The notes under the pieces were generated by a model, which saw only the letters and a program-made list of their open reading frames with translations, was not told the origin of the DNA and ran no database searches. Position numbers and translations under genes: made by a program. A stretch of 64,000 bases of DNA, from positions 1 through 64,000 of the forward strand of contig UCKU01000001.1 of the NCBI GenBank assembly GCA_900473185.1, written 5' to 3'. Positions 1 through 8,103 of this stretch are shown here, one piece after another (the first letter of the stretch is position 1; the number at the start of each line of letters is the position of its first letter). Source of the stretch: Hyphomicrobiales bacterium (lineage in GTDB: Bacteria > Pseudomonadota > Alphaproteobacteria > Rhizobiales > Rhizobiaceae).

Positions 1-520
1 CTCCCCCTCCGCCGCCGCCGAAATCAGGTTCCTTGCCGCCCCCGCCCCCACCGCCAGTGCGCAGGCGGAGCTCATTTTCCTTCACCGGGCCGGTGTCGCC
101 ATCGATCGTCCTGGCAAAGGGAATATCCGGCTTGGCCTTGAGTTCGTCGGTTTCACCGGGCATCCGCCGGGCCTCGATACCGGGCGCCGCCACCAGTTCT
201 TCAGCCAGCTGCGGCTTTGTTTCCGGCTCCACGACATTGACGACGGGTATGTCATGGTTGGAAAGCTGTCTTGTAGGTTGTTCGGTCGGCATCACGGTTT
301 GCACGTCATCCACCTTCTCTTCGGCGACAGCCTCGACTTCATGGGGATAGGAAGACACTTTGCGCGTCAGCTCGCGAAGATGGTCCACCGCATCGTCGAT
401 CGCCGAAACGCAGGCCTCCGTCAGAAAATCCTGAGGATTTGCCGCCGTAGAGGATGGCTTTTCGCCACGCAGATCGAGCGCGCTGCCATTTGCAAAAATC
501 TGTTTTGAGATTTGGTTCAT
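1..520 (-). CDS. Glycine-rich protein, N-terminal part (runs off left edge)
   Basis: An open frame reads leftward from an ATG at 520-518 to the window edge without a stop, giving about 173 residues. A GGGAGA Shine-Dalgarno lies just upstream of the ATG. The visible protein starts MNQISKQIFANG, has no signal peptide, is rich in Glu, Pro and Val in the middle, and runs into glycine stretches near the edge (RTGGGGGGGKEPDFGGGG). It follows the 685-aa repeat protein by 25 nt on the same strand, so the two are probably co-transcribed. Long disordered Gly-rich stretches can precede the membrane part of type I secretion ATPases, which would suit its neighbours, but no transporter domain is visible here. 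Function unknown; that it is a real gene is fairly certain. Confidence 0.7.
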   Translation of the reverse strand, partial: MNQISKQIFANGSALDLRGEKPSSTAANPQDFLTEACVSAIDDAVDHLRELTRKVSSYPHEVEAVAEEKVDDVQTVMPTEQPTRQLSNHDIPVVNVVEPETKPQLAEELVAAPGIEARRMPGETDELKAKPDIPFARTIDGDTGPVKENELRLRTGGGGGGGKEPDFGGGGGG

Positions 521-545
521 CGCGGTCTCTCCCAAGATACGCAGG

Positions 546-2603
546 TCACGCGACCACGGCTTGCATTACATCCAAGGGGTGAGCGGAGGACCATGAAAGA
601 TCATGCCCGCCGTTGATGATGCCATCGCCGCCGTCCGCGCCTTGGGGGGTATCGTCATCGAGAAAGGCGATGACTTCATTGGCAAGCTTTTCGCCTACCG
701 TCGCGGGCTGGGTGTTATCGTGTTCTATGATACCGCCCTGGATGAGAATGGCGTCGGAATAGAGCTGGCCGGCAACATAGGTGGTGTTGCCGAAGCTGTC
801 GTAATCGACGATTTCAGCGATATTGGCGACGGTATTGCTGCCGGTATCGATCGTGACCACAGCGTCCTGGTTGTTCTTCAGAAGCTCGGCTGCGGCCTGG
901 GTAACGTCGTCGGAATCTCCGAGCACCGCGACCTGCTTGATGATCGTCATGTCGTAGAGATTGCCTGTGATGTAGAGAACATTCAGGCCGATGTAGCCCT
1001 GGAAATTGGAATCGGTGGACAAGCCCTCGGGCATTGTCGGATCGCGCTCCTGGATACCCTTTTCTGCCTCGTGCATATAGTCGGGCATGGTCTCGAACCG
1101 GTCGTCGGCGCCGACATTGTGGATCGCCGCAAGATTCCAGATGAGATTGTTGCCGGACTGGATGGTGGCACCATTGTCTACACCGTCCTCGGTGCGGGCC
1201 CAGTCGTTGTCATAGAGAAGCGAAATCTGCGTTATGCTATTGATATCGTATATATTTCCGGCGACGATCACCAGATCGTACTGCAGGCCCATTTGGAAGA
1301 AGGACGAGAAATTCAGCGCCGTGTTGCCGCCCGTCAGAACTGTCGCTTCCGACCCGTTCGTCGTGACGGTCATGGTGTCGTTGTCGGTCACGAAATGATA
1401 CTGTTCGATCCAGCTCACGAAGGAAACGTCGCCCTCGATGACGCTGACGCGCCAGGCCATCGGAAAGATGGGGTCGCCATGTGCATCGACCGTTGTCTGT
1501 GGCTGTGTCGACTGGAACGTGTCGCGCTCGAAGCTTGCAATATTGTAGGCGGTCACACCCGCGCTCTCGGCGGAGTCGGCTGAATGGAAGACCGAAGCGA
1601 TATTGTCATTGTCGCTGTAGACATAGACCTGGGTGATCGCATCGACCTGATGGTAGTCGCCCATGACGGCCGTCACGGAAGAGATCACTGCCGTGTTGAC
1701 GACGGAGGCAATGTTGGCGACGAGGTTTGCGCCCGTGGTGACCTCCAGGCTGTTTCCAGCCGCGTCATGATGTTCGACGGATGTCTGGGTTTCGTCAGGT
1801 TCTTCAGGCAGTTTGGCGAGCCCCCGATCCGGCAGCAGGTCGTCGAGCGCCGGAATTTCGGAAACGTGCTTGCCGTTCATATAGGCTCCGGTGATCTCGT
1901 CACCCGCCAGCACGAAATCATGTGCCTGATCGTTTGGATTGTCCGCCGGCGGCTCGCCCGTTCCGATAGATGTCTGGCCCGAATCCCTTACTCCCTGGAT
2001 GTAGGTTTCCATATCCCCGGCGATCTGCTTGACCCCCTCCAGGGTGTCGGTCCGATGCAGGTCGGAAAAGGGAGAGAAAATCTCGGCCTTGGCGCTGAAT
2101 TCCGCCAGTTTCTCGACGACGAAGCTCGTATCGCGCGGGGCATGGTGGCCACCCGTCATATCGAGATAGTCGTCATCATAGAGAACGTTGACCTGCGTAG
2201 CGTATCCGATCACCGATCCGGGACCATTGAAAACCTGCAGTTGTTCTTCGTCCTCGATATTAATGTCCTGTGGGCTGCCGAACCGGGGTAGCGACGACAC
2301 ATCGCGGTGGGCAATCTCGGAGAGCTTTTCGATGCTTTCTTCAAAGGGGCGGCCGAAGCGGCGGGCGCCCCCATAAACGATCTCATAGCTGACGCTTCTG
2401 TAGTTGACATCAGGATCATAGTCCTGGAGCGCGAGATCGGAGGCGAAGGTGGGCGTATTGGCGACCAGATCGTCAAGCGCCGGATTATCTTCGGCAGGGC
2501 TTGTACCCTCCGTCAGCCCCGCACGCAGCCTCATCTCATCGGTCGTCGTTTCGAATATGCCGATGAAATGGGCGATGATTTCTGAGAATTTCTCGATTTG
2601 CAT
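546..2603 (-). CDS. Large repeat-containing putative secreted protein
   Basis: A 685-residue acidic protein starting at ATG 2603 behind GGGAGG. It has no N-terminal signal peptide or membrane segment. Residues about 290-630 hold four or five degenerate units, each running from a TGxNxxxNxA-like start through hydrophobic strands (VAGNIYDINSITQISLLY, ITGNLYDMTIIKQVAVLG) to an acidic turn such as SDNDN, TDNDT, YDNDW or GDSDD. The regular beta-rich pattern and acidic turns suggest a repetitive extracellular protein exported by a type I system. Classic RTX nonapeptides (GGxGxDxUx) are absent, so calcium binding is not shown. The C-terminus is Gly/Asp-rich (GADGGDGIINGGHD), as in some type I export signals. 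Neighbours on both sides are likewise unusual acidic or Gly-rich genes on the same strand. Coding is confident; function is inferred. Confidence 0.75.
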   Translation of the reverse strand: MQIEKFSEIIAHFIGIFETTTDEMRLRAGLTEGTSPAEDNPALDDLVANTPTFASDLALQDYDPDVNYRSVSYEIVYGGARRFGRPFEESIEKLSEIAHRDVSSLPRFGSPQDINIEDEEQLQVFNGPGSVIGYATQVNVLYDDDYLDMTGGHHAPRDTSFVVEKLAEFSAKAEIFSPFSDLHRTDTLEGVKQIAGDMETYIQGVRDSGQTSIGTGEPPADNPNDQAHDFVLAGDEITGAYMNGKHVSEIPALDDLLPDRGLAKLPEEPDETQTSVEHHDAAGNSLEVTTGANLVANIASVVNTAVISSVTAVMGDYHQVDAITQVYVYSDNDNIASVFHSADSAESAGVTAYNIASFERDTFQSTQPQTTVDAHGDPIFPMAWRVSVIEGDVSFVSWIEQYHFVTDNDTMTVTTNGSEATVLTGGNTALNFSSFFQMGLQYDLVIVAGNIYDINSITQISLLYDNDWARTEDGVDNGATIQSGNNLIWNLAAIHNVGADDRFETMPDYMHEAEKGIQERDPTMPEGLSTDSNFQGYIGLNVLYITGNLYDMTIIKQVAVLGDSDDVTQAAAELLKNNQDAVVTIDTGSNTVANIAEIVDYDSFGNTTYVAGQLYSDAILIQGGIIEHDNTQPATVGEKLANEVIAFLDDDTPQGADGGDGIINGGHDLSWSSAHPLDVMQAVVA

Positions 2604-2690
2604 TGCCTTGGCCTCCCTTATCGAAGAGACGACCGGCCATGCGACATCCTTCTGCGGGAGCCGCGCTGTTCGTCAATTCGCACGCAAGCA

Positions 2691-2720
2691 TTCAAACTGC
2701 ACCGGCAGAAGCCGGTGCAG
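2691..2720 (-). terminator. Hairpin terminator after the Asp/Thr-rich gene
   Basis: A perfect 10-bp inverted repeat (CTGCACCGGC at 2697-2706, GCCGGTGCAG at 2711-2720) has a 4-nt loop. It is followed on the minus strand by TTTGAA. It lies 19 nt past the stop of the 334-aa gene and ahead of the 685-aa gene. The T tract is short, so termination may be partial. Confidence 0.5.
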
Positions 2721-2739
2721 CCCTTTCTTGTCTTGGAGG

Positions 2740-3744
2740 TTAGTGTCCGCTTGTATCTTCGCCGACATTGGAAACATGTGAGTCGCCGCCGATGACACTA
2801 GAGTCCACAGCATTGCTGAGCATGTTCGCACCCTGAACGAGTTCCATATGGAAGCCCGAATTTGCGAGTATTGCGGAAGCATCTGCCGTCGAAGTGCCTG
2901 TGACGTCGTCGCCTGCCTTGAGATCCCAACCCTTGCCGTCCATATCGACGCCATCAGCACCATGGGCGGTGCCGGCATTCGCACTCAGGTGGTTCTGAGC
3001 GCCGCCGTTCTCCATCGTGATGTTCCAGGCCTGATCCTGGTCTGCGAGATGGTTTGCCTGGACAGTGCTGAAGACCGAGTCGGCGCCTTCGCCGGACAGT
3101 GAACCGTTGAGGATATTGTCGATATTGAGGGTGAAGGAGAAGTCATCCCCGATGTCGAAGGTGAGGTCGTGGCCGGCTACGCCGAGGTTCCCGAAGTCCT
3201 TGACATCATCAATAACGGCGAAGTCCGTGTCCGTCTTGTTGAAGCTGTCGCTCGTATTGTGGCTATTGGTGGTCGTCTTGGTATCGGTATCCGTGACCGT
3301 CTTGATGTCGGTGTCGATATCGGTCTTGGTGGTCGTGTTGTTATCGGTGATCGTCTTGATGTCAACGTCGTCGTCGCTGTACGACTTGGCATCGTAGCTC
3401 CAGTCGTAGTCCGACTTCGTGGTGGTGGTCGTGTCGTTGTCGTTGATGGTGGTCGTCTTGGTGTTCGTGTCGTCGTCCGACTTGTAGCTCCAGTCGTAGT
3501 CGTTATCGCGGTTGTCGCCGTTGTCGGTCTTCACATCGAGATCGACATTGGCTTTGACGTCAACGTCCGTGCTGTTGTCGGTGTTGTTGCGATTGTCACC
3601 ATTGGCGATGCCGCCGACGTAACCTGTTGAATTATCATCGATTTCGGTTGAATTGATAGCGCTGGAAAGGCCATCGGCCAAGGCGCCCACCTTGACGGTG
3701 TCGTCGTCTGAGCCCTGTGGACCGGGCTTCGGATCATAAGGCAT
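2740..3744 (-). CDS. Asp/Thr/Asn-rich low-complexity putative surface protein
   Basis: A 334-residue protein with ATG at 3744 behind GGAGGAAA. Residues about 35-175 are almost only Asp, Thr, Asn, Ser and Lys (for example TDTDTKTTTNSHNTSDS), with the block DYDWSY repeated at residues 82-87 and 112-117. Residues 176-334 look more ordered and contain VQGANMLSNAVDSSVIGGD, which faintly resembles the repeat starts of the 685-aa neighbour. There is no signal peptide, no transmembrane segment and no cysteine. Such composition fits an extracellular, metal-binding or disordered matrix protein, possibly exported by a type I system, but nothing in the sequence proves this. Codon use is repetitive (gac/acc/aag), which makes the opposite strand open as well. 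Confidence 0.7.
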   Translation of the reverse strand: MPYDPKPGPQGSDDDTVKVGALADGLSSAINSTEIDDNSTGYVGGIANGDNRNNTDNSTDVDVKANVDLDVKTDNGDNRDNDYDWSYKSDDDTNTKTTTINDNDTTTTTKSDYDWSYDAKSYSDDDVDIKTITDNNTTTKTDIDTDIKTVTDTDTKTTTNSHNTSDSFNKTDTDFAVIDDVKDFGNLGVAGHDLTFDIGDDFSFTLNIDNILNGSLSGEGADSVFSTVQANHLADQDQAWNITMENGGAQNHLSANAGTAHGADGVDMDGKGWDLKAGDDVTGTSTADASAILANSGFHMELVQGANMLSNAVDSSVIGGDSHVSNVGEDTSGH

Positions 3745-4616
3745 TACGTTTCCTCCAGAAAAAAACTGGAGCAGCTTTCGAAGTCCCTCTCATCTCAAAT
3801 GGGATCTTTGCTCGCGCTTGCTCCAATGTGTTAACATCGGCAGATGGACTCGATACCTTTTCACCTGCAGCTTCATCGCGATTTGTTGGCCAAATTCTGT
3901 ATTGGGATTGTGCCTATTCAGTACAAAGACGCACAAATCCGGTCCCGGACTCGATATGAGCGCGAGCAAGGCAGTCGAACTTCTTTTTGAGTTCCCTCGA
4001 AAGAAGACCAAGTATCAAAAACACATGCTGATACTTGATTTTCACGTCGCCACTTTGGCAACCCTTACAGATTGATGGAAAAAAATGGGTCCCGATAGAT
4101 ATCAATTCGGGCTAAGGCATCTGAAGTCCGTTTCAATACTCCAGTTAAGCCAATACCGGATCGCGGGCTCGGAGAAGGCTGTGTGCGCATTCGGGACGGC
4201 GTCCCGTACCTCGGAATCCGGAGGGTTCGACGGATTGCGGTATCGCGAAGTTAAGCTGGAAAGGTTCTCCGTCTTATTTTGAAATATCGTCTGCCCATTA
4301 CCACGTTGGTTTTGTATGTCTCGAACTAATACATGCTGCTTTATACCGTGATCTAGTCGAAATACCGCCCGCCAGTATGTTTCTTGTCGGAAATGCAACC
4401 ATAAAGTGGCAAAAAATAAATATAACTTCGTGACAACTAACCCATTTGGGCCATTTCTTTCCTTTGAAATCCATATTACCATAATTAAGAAATGCCTAAA
4501 AGATAAGGCGGTCACATGCCTAGGGGCAATGTTCGTCGGCATGTAATACCCGCCATCGCGCCAATGGGAGTAGAAGCTCCGAGTTTGAGTATAGTGTAGC
4601 GCTAGGGGAGGCGTAT
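3745..4616. other. Gene-poor spacer, AT-rich in its right half
   Basis: These 872 nt separate the minus-strand surface-protein genes from the plus-strand LuxR-type regulator, so promoters of both should lie here. The right half (about 4270-4520) is clearly more AT-rich than the rest of the window. Several short open frames exist on both strands, but none has a good ribosome binding site, plausible codon use or recognisable protein features. I see no tRNA, transposase remnant or convincing repeat. Confidence 0.5.
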
Positions 4617-5399
4617 ATGTTCATGGTTGGGTCGGAAGTAGGAGATTCGGATCAGGCAAGAAGACTGAGCCCGAATGGAGAAACAGTCCTGGTAATCGCC
4701 AAGGCGGACTTGTTCTCCGAGTGCATGGTTGAGGCACTGGCAAAGAAATTCCCGAATTTTGATGTCGTAAGCGTATCGAGCGCGCAGTCCATATCCGAGA
4801 AGGATATTCACGACATGCGGCTTGTCCTATTCTATCATGTCGCCGGCGCCGAGTTGCACGATGCGCTGCAGGTCGTTCGTGAAAACCGTCCGGACGCATC
4901 CATCGGCCTTGTCGTCGAAGCTATCGATATGATGGAGCCCTATATCAGCCGTCTTGTCGAGGCGCGTGTCGTCGATGGTGTCCTGCCGCTCAATCTGCGT
5001 CTGGATGTCTTCATGGCGGCAATCGATCTGCTGATGAAGGGCGGCGAACATTTTCCATCCGCGCTTCTAGGCCGTCTGTCCAACCGGGCAACGGCGCAGC
5101 TTGAGCCCTCGCTGTACCAGACGAAGTCAGTCGACGCAGCGCGCGCCAATGCGCTGAAGCTTCGCCGCAACAGCATGGCGGCTCTGACCACGCGCGAGGT
5201 ACAGATTCTCGATCTCATCTGTAAGGGCACGCAGAACAAGATCATCGCCGACAAGCTTCACCTGTCTGAAAACACGGTGAAGGTTCACGTCCGCAATATC
5301 TATAAGAAGATGAATGTGAGAAATCGCACCGAAGCGGCCTCACGTTTCTTCAACGATACGTCGGACAGTGGCGATCTCTCCGGCAGGTGGCCGCACTAG
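4617..5399 (+). CDS. LuxR/NarL-type transcriptional regulator with degenerate receiver
   Basis: A 260-residue protein with ATG at 4617 behind AGGGGAGG. The C-terminal part (about residues 190-240) is a clear LuxR/GerE helix-turn-helix: LTTREVQILDLICKG, then NKIIADKLHLSENTVKVHV and NIYKKMNVRNRTEA. The N-terminal 25-140 has a response-regulator-like alternation, but where the phospho-accepting Asp is expected it reads RLVLFYHVAG with no Asp, so activation by phosphorylation is unlikely. It precedes the polysaccharide operon and could regulate it; that is inferred from position only. No autoinducer-binding domain of the LuxR/TraR kind is visible. Confidence 0.85.
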   Translation: MFMVGSEVGDSDQARRLSPNGETVLVIAKADLFSECMVEALAKKFPNFDVVSVSSAQSISEKDIHDMRLVLFYHVAGAELHDALQVVRENRPDASIGLVVEAIDMMEPYISRLVEARVVDGVLPLNLRLDVFMAAIDLLMKGGEHFPSALLGRLSNRATAQLEPSLYQTKSVDAARANALKLRRNSMAALTTREVQILDLICKGTQNKIIADKLHLSENTVKVHVRNIYKKMNVRNRTEAASRFFNDTSDSGDLSGRWPH

Positions 5400-5403
5400 G
5401 CCA

Positions 5404-5724
5404 TCAATCCATCCGGGACGAGCGGGCAAAGCAGCGTGATTTCTGGCCGAAACCGCTCGGCGAACAGATGTAAGGCGCGGAACCGGGATAGACCGCAGCG
5501 CTCACTTTAGCCGAAGCGGTCTTCGGTTCGGCAGCATAGGCGAAGTCCTTCGCGGCATGTGGTACGCTTGCCACAACGACATTCTTCTCCGTGCTTCCCA
5601 CGATCGCGGTATCGATGACCGCACATGAGATCGGTCCGATGGCCGAGAGAACGATCGTCGCAGCCAAAGCCAGAGAGCTGAAGCTGCATGGCGCTCTGCC
5701 ATGCATGCGACCATGAGTCGTCAT
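5404..5724 (-). CDS. Small exported protein of unknown function
   Basis: I place the start at ATG 5724, which has GAGAGGG a few bases upstream, giving 106 residues; the frame stays open upstream to 5787, but that extension lacks a good binding site. Residues about 14-35 are a hydrophobic signal segment (FSSLALAATIVLSAIGPISC) with a possible lipobox-like Cys at its end. The rest is Ala/Val-rich with two more Cys near the C-terminus (PYICSPSGFGQKSRCF). It is convergent with the LuxR-type gene, their stops 4 nt apart. I do not recognise a family. Confidence 0.5.
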   Translation of the reverse strand: MTTHGRMHGRAPCSFSSLALAATIVLSAIGPISCAVIDTAIVGSTEKNVVVASVPHAAKDFAYAAEPKTASAKVSAAVYPGSAPYICSPSGFGQKSRCFARSSRMD

Positions 5725-6098
5725 TGAAAAACCCTCTCTATCATCAGGGCAATAGCGACGCGCCCTCGCACACCGGTGGCTGGCCACTCCTTATACTGGC
5801 TTCGTTGACTGAAGCTGGAGCGGCCGGACGGAAAGCATGGCACCTTAGTCATTGAGAGGGATTAATCAAGCAAATTCCGAAGTTTAATACTATAGCTATT
5901 TAGAATTGCTCCCGTGTTTTGAAGTTGACCTTCACTGATATCCTCTTATCATTTTGAGCATAGGTACAATTATCCGAAGAATAACCGAGCTGGTTATTTC
6001 ATAGATACTACTTCACGTTGAAGTTATCGAGGCGGATGAAGAGGGAGCCTAAAGTATAGAAGGGTCTAAGAAGGCCACGACATGGGAAGGAATTTGTA
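5725..6098. other. Promoter region of the polysaccharide operon
   Basis: This 374-nt divergent spacer lies between the small exported protein gene and the polysaccharide operon. It is AT-rich from about 5860 to 6020. It holds one clear inverted repeat at 5980-5998 (AATAACC-N5-GGTTATT), a possible operator. The last bases carry GGAAGGAA (6083-6090), the ribosome binding site of the gene at 6099. No open frame here looks coding. Confidence 0.45.
5980..5998. promoter_or_regulatory. Inverted repeat, possible operator
   Basis: AATAACC at 5980-5986 and GGTTATT at 5992-5998 form a 7-bp dyad with a 5-nt spacer, about 100 nt upstream of the first polysaccharide gene. The nearest regulator gene is the LuxR-type one at 4617-5399, whose family binds dyads of this size. 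The assignment is positional only. Confidence 0.3.
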
Positions 6099-7118
6099 AT
6101 GCGTAGTATTCCCACCGAAGGATATTCAGGATCTGCATTCGCATCGCCACGACAGCAGTCAAAAACCGTGCTGGTCAACGGAGGCGCCGGTTTCCTGGGT
6201 TCCCATCTTTGCGAGCGACTTCTCGAGCGCGGCCATCAGGTCATTTGTCTCGACAATTTCTACACCGGCCGCCACGTCAATATCGAGCATCTGCTGCAGA
6301 ATGCCCGTTTTCGGCTTTTGGAACATGACGTGCGCCAACCCTATGACATCGAGGCTTCCGTCATCTTCAACTTTGCTTCACCAGCCTCGCCGCCGGACTA
6401 TCAGCGTGATCCCGTCGGCACCTTACTGACCAATGTGCTTGGAGCCGTCAATACGCTCGATGCAGCCCGCCGCAGCGGCGCAACGGTCGTCCAATCCTCG
6501 ACTTCGGAAGTCTATGGGGATCCGCACGAGAATCCGCAGCGCGAAACCTATTTCGGCAATGTCAATCCGATCGGCCCGCGCGGCTGCTACGACGAGGGCA
6601 AGCGGTCAGCCGAAACCCTGTTCTTCGATTATCACCGTAAGTATGGCGTCGATATCAAGGTTGGCCGGATCTTCAATACCTATGGCCCGCGTATGCGCCT
6701 TGATGATGGACGCGTCGTATCCAATTTCATCGTCCAGGCGCTCTCCAACGCGGACATAACGATCTACGGTGATGGCCGGCAGACCCGCTCCTTCTGCTAT
6801 GTCGACGATCTCGTCGCTGGTTTCCTGCGTTTCGCCGATGCCGGCGAACACTGCGTCGGTCCGATCAATCTCGGCAATCCGGCGGAGATCACCGTGCGGG
6901 ATCTGGCAGAAATTGTCCTTGATCTGACCAATTCGCGCTCGCGCATCATCTACCTGCCGGCCGTGGCAGACGATCCGCAGCAGCGCCGTCCGGATATTTC
7001 CAGAGCCAGAGAAGAGCTGAACTGGTGGCCGACGACGGAGCTGAAGACCGGGCTGAAGCGTACGATAGCCTATTTCGATGCGCTGCTTGCCCGCAAGGAA
7101 GTGGTGGAGGCCGTATGA
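6099..7118 (+). CDS. NAD-dependent UDP-sugar epimerase/decarboxylase (UDP-glucuronate decarboxylase type)
   Basis: A 339-residue extended short-chain dehydrogenase. The NAD motif GGAGFLG is at residues 28-34, after a 20-residue leader unusual for the family. The catalytic pair is Y164-x3-K168 (CYDEGK), preceded by the [10 protein letters not shown] segment. The patterns [22 protein letters not shown] and FNTYGPRM are typical of UDP-glucuronate decarboxylases (UXS/ArnA-like), which make UDP-xylose or a 4-keto pentose. First gene of a tight five-gene operon; the next ATG overlaps nearly at its stop. The role is supply of a nucleotide sugar for the polymer made by the GT2 at 8100. Family assignment is firm; the exact product sugar is not. 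Confidence 0.88.
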   Translation: MRSIPTEGYSGSAFASPRQQSKTVLVNGGAGFLGSHLCERLLERGHQVICLDNFYTGRHVNIEHLLQNARFRLLEHDVRQPYDIEASVIFNFASPASPPDYQRDPVGTLLTNVLGAVNTLDAARRSGATVVQSSTSEVYGDPHENPQRETYFGNVNPIGPRGCYDEGKRSAETLFFDYHRKYGVDIKVGRIFNTYGPRMRLDDGRVVSNFIVQALSNADITIYGDGRQTRSFCYVDDLVAGFLRFADAGEHCVGPINLGNPAEITVRDLAEIVLDLTNSRSRIIYLPAVADDPQQRRPDISRAREELNWWPTTELKTGLKRTIAYFDALLARKEVVEAV

Positions 7119-7119
7119 G

Positions 7120-8103
7120 ATGCCCCGCTACATCCTGGTTACGGGTGGCGCCGGCTTCATTGGCAGCCACATCTGCAAGGCGCTTGCGCGTGCCGGCATG
7201 GTTCCGGTCACCTATGATAATCTTTCCACCGGACATATCGACAGCGTCCGGTGGGGGCCGCTGATCCAGGCGGATATCGCCGATGGCGCAAGGTTGCGGC
7301 ATGTCATGGCCGAATACTCGCCGGATTGTGTCATCCATTGCGGTGCCAACGCCTATGTCGGTGAATCCGTCGAAAAGCCGAGCATCTATTATCGCAACAA
7401 TGTCATCGGCAGCTTGTCGCTGCTGGATGCCTGTCTCGATTGCGGTATCGACAGGATCGTCTTTTCCAGCAGCTGCGCGACCTACGGCATTCCCGAGATG
7501 CTGCCGATCGGCGAAAAAACGCCGCAACAGCCGGTCAATCCTTATGGCAGGACCAAGCTGATCTTCGAAATGGCACTGGAGGATTATGCGGCTGCTTATG
7601 GCACCCGCTTCGCCGCACTTCGCTACTTCAATGCGGCCGGCGCCGATCCGGAAGGCCAGCTTGCCGAGCGGCACTATCCCGAAACCCATCTGATCCCGCG
7701 CGCTCTTCTTGCCGCAAGTGGCCGGATCGAGAGCCTCGATATTTTCGGCACCGACTATTCGACGGAAGACGGCACCTGCGTCAGGGATTACATCCATGTC
7801 AGCGATCTTGCCCAGGCGCATCTTGCCGCGGTTCGTCACCTTCTGGTTGGCGGTAATTCCCTGAGCCTCAATCTGGGTTCCGGCCGCGGCACGTCGGTCG
7901 GCGAGATCCTTAATGCCGTCAAACGAAAGACCGGCCACAGGGTGCCGATCCGTTGTCAGCCGCGCCGCGCTGGCGATCCGCCTGTGCTTTTCGCCGATAC
8001 GAAAAGAGCTCACCTGGAGCTCGACTTCATGCCGACGCTTTCGGATATTGACACAATCATCCGCACGGCTGGCCCGACCTTCGGACTGGAGGTGATCGCA
8101 TGA
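7120..8103 (+). CDS. galE: UDP-glucose 4-epimerase
   Basis: 327 residues, start ATG 7120 placed 1 nt after the stop of the preceding gene; an earlier in-frame ATG at 7078 would run deep into that gene. It has the GGAGFIG NAD motif (residues 9-15), SSSCATYG (116-123) and Y142-x3-K146 (PYGRTK), plus the GalE-typical YFNAAGADP and GRDYI-like segment CVRDYIHVSDL. It interconverts UDP-glucose and UDP-galactose in the cytoplasm. Its 3-prime end overlaps the GT2 start in ATGA, so translation is coupled. The presence of a dedicated galE suggests galactose in, or diverted to, the polymer. Confidence 0.9.
   Translation: MPRYILVTGGAGFIGSHICKALARAGMVPVTYDNLSTGHIDSVRWGPLIQADIADGARLRHVMAEYSPDCVIHCGANAYVGESVEKPSIYYRNNVIGSLSLLDACLDCGIDRIVFSSSCATYGIPEMLPIGEKTPQQPVNPYGRTKLIFEMALEDYAAAYGTRFAALRYFNAAGADPEGQLAERHYPETHLIPRALLAASGRIESLDIFGTDYSTEDGTCVRDYIHVSDLAQAHLAAVRHLLVGGNSLSLNLGSGRGTSVGEILNAVKRKTGHRVPIRCQPRRAGDPPVLFADTKRAHLELDFMPTLSDIDTIIRTAGPTFGLEVIA

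Noticed and set aside
603..1583. Long plus-strand frame opposite the 685-aa repeat gene
   Set aside because: Shadow of the minus-strand gene caused by its codon bias; no binding site and no recognisable protein.
3200..3560. Apparent GTCGT/GGTGT-type microsatellite or CRISPR-like repetition
   Set aside because: The repetition comes from Asp/Thr/Lys codons of the minus-strand gene; spacing is irregular and there are no spacers.
4102..4542. 146-codon minus-strand frame in the spacer before the LuxR-type gene
   Set aside because: Irregular amino-acid mix with rare residues, no binding site, no family resemblance; chance opening in AT-rich DNA.
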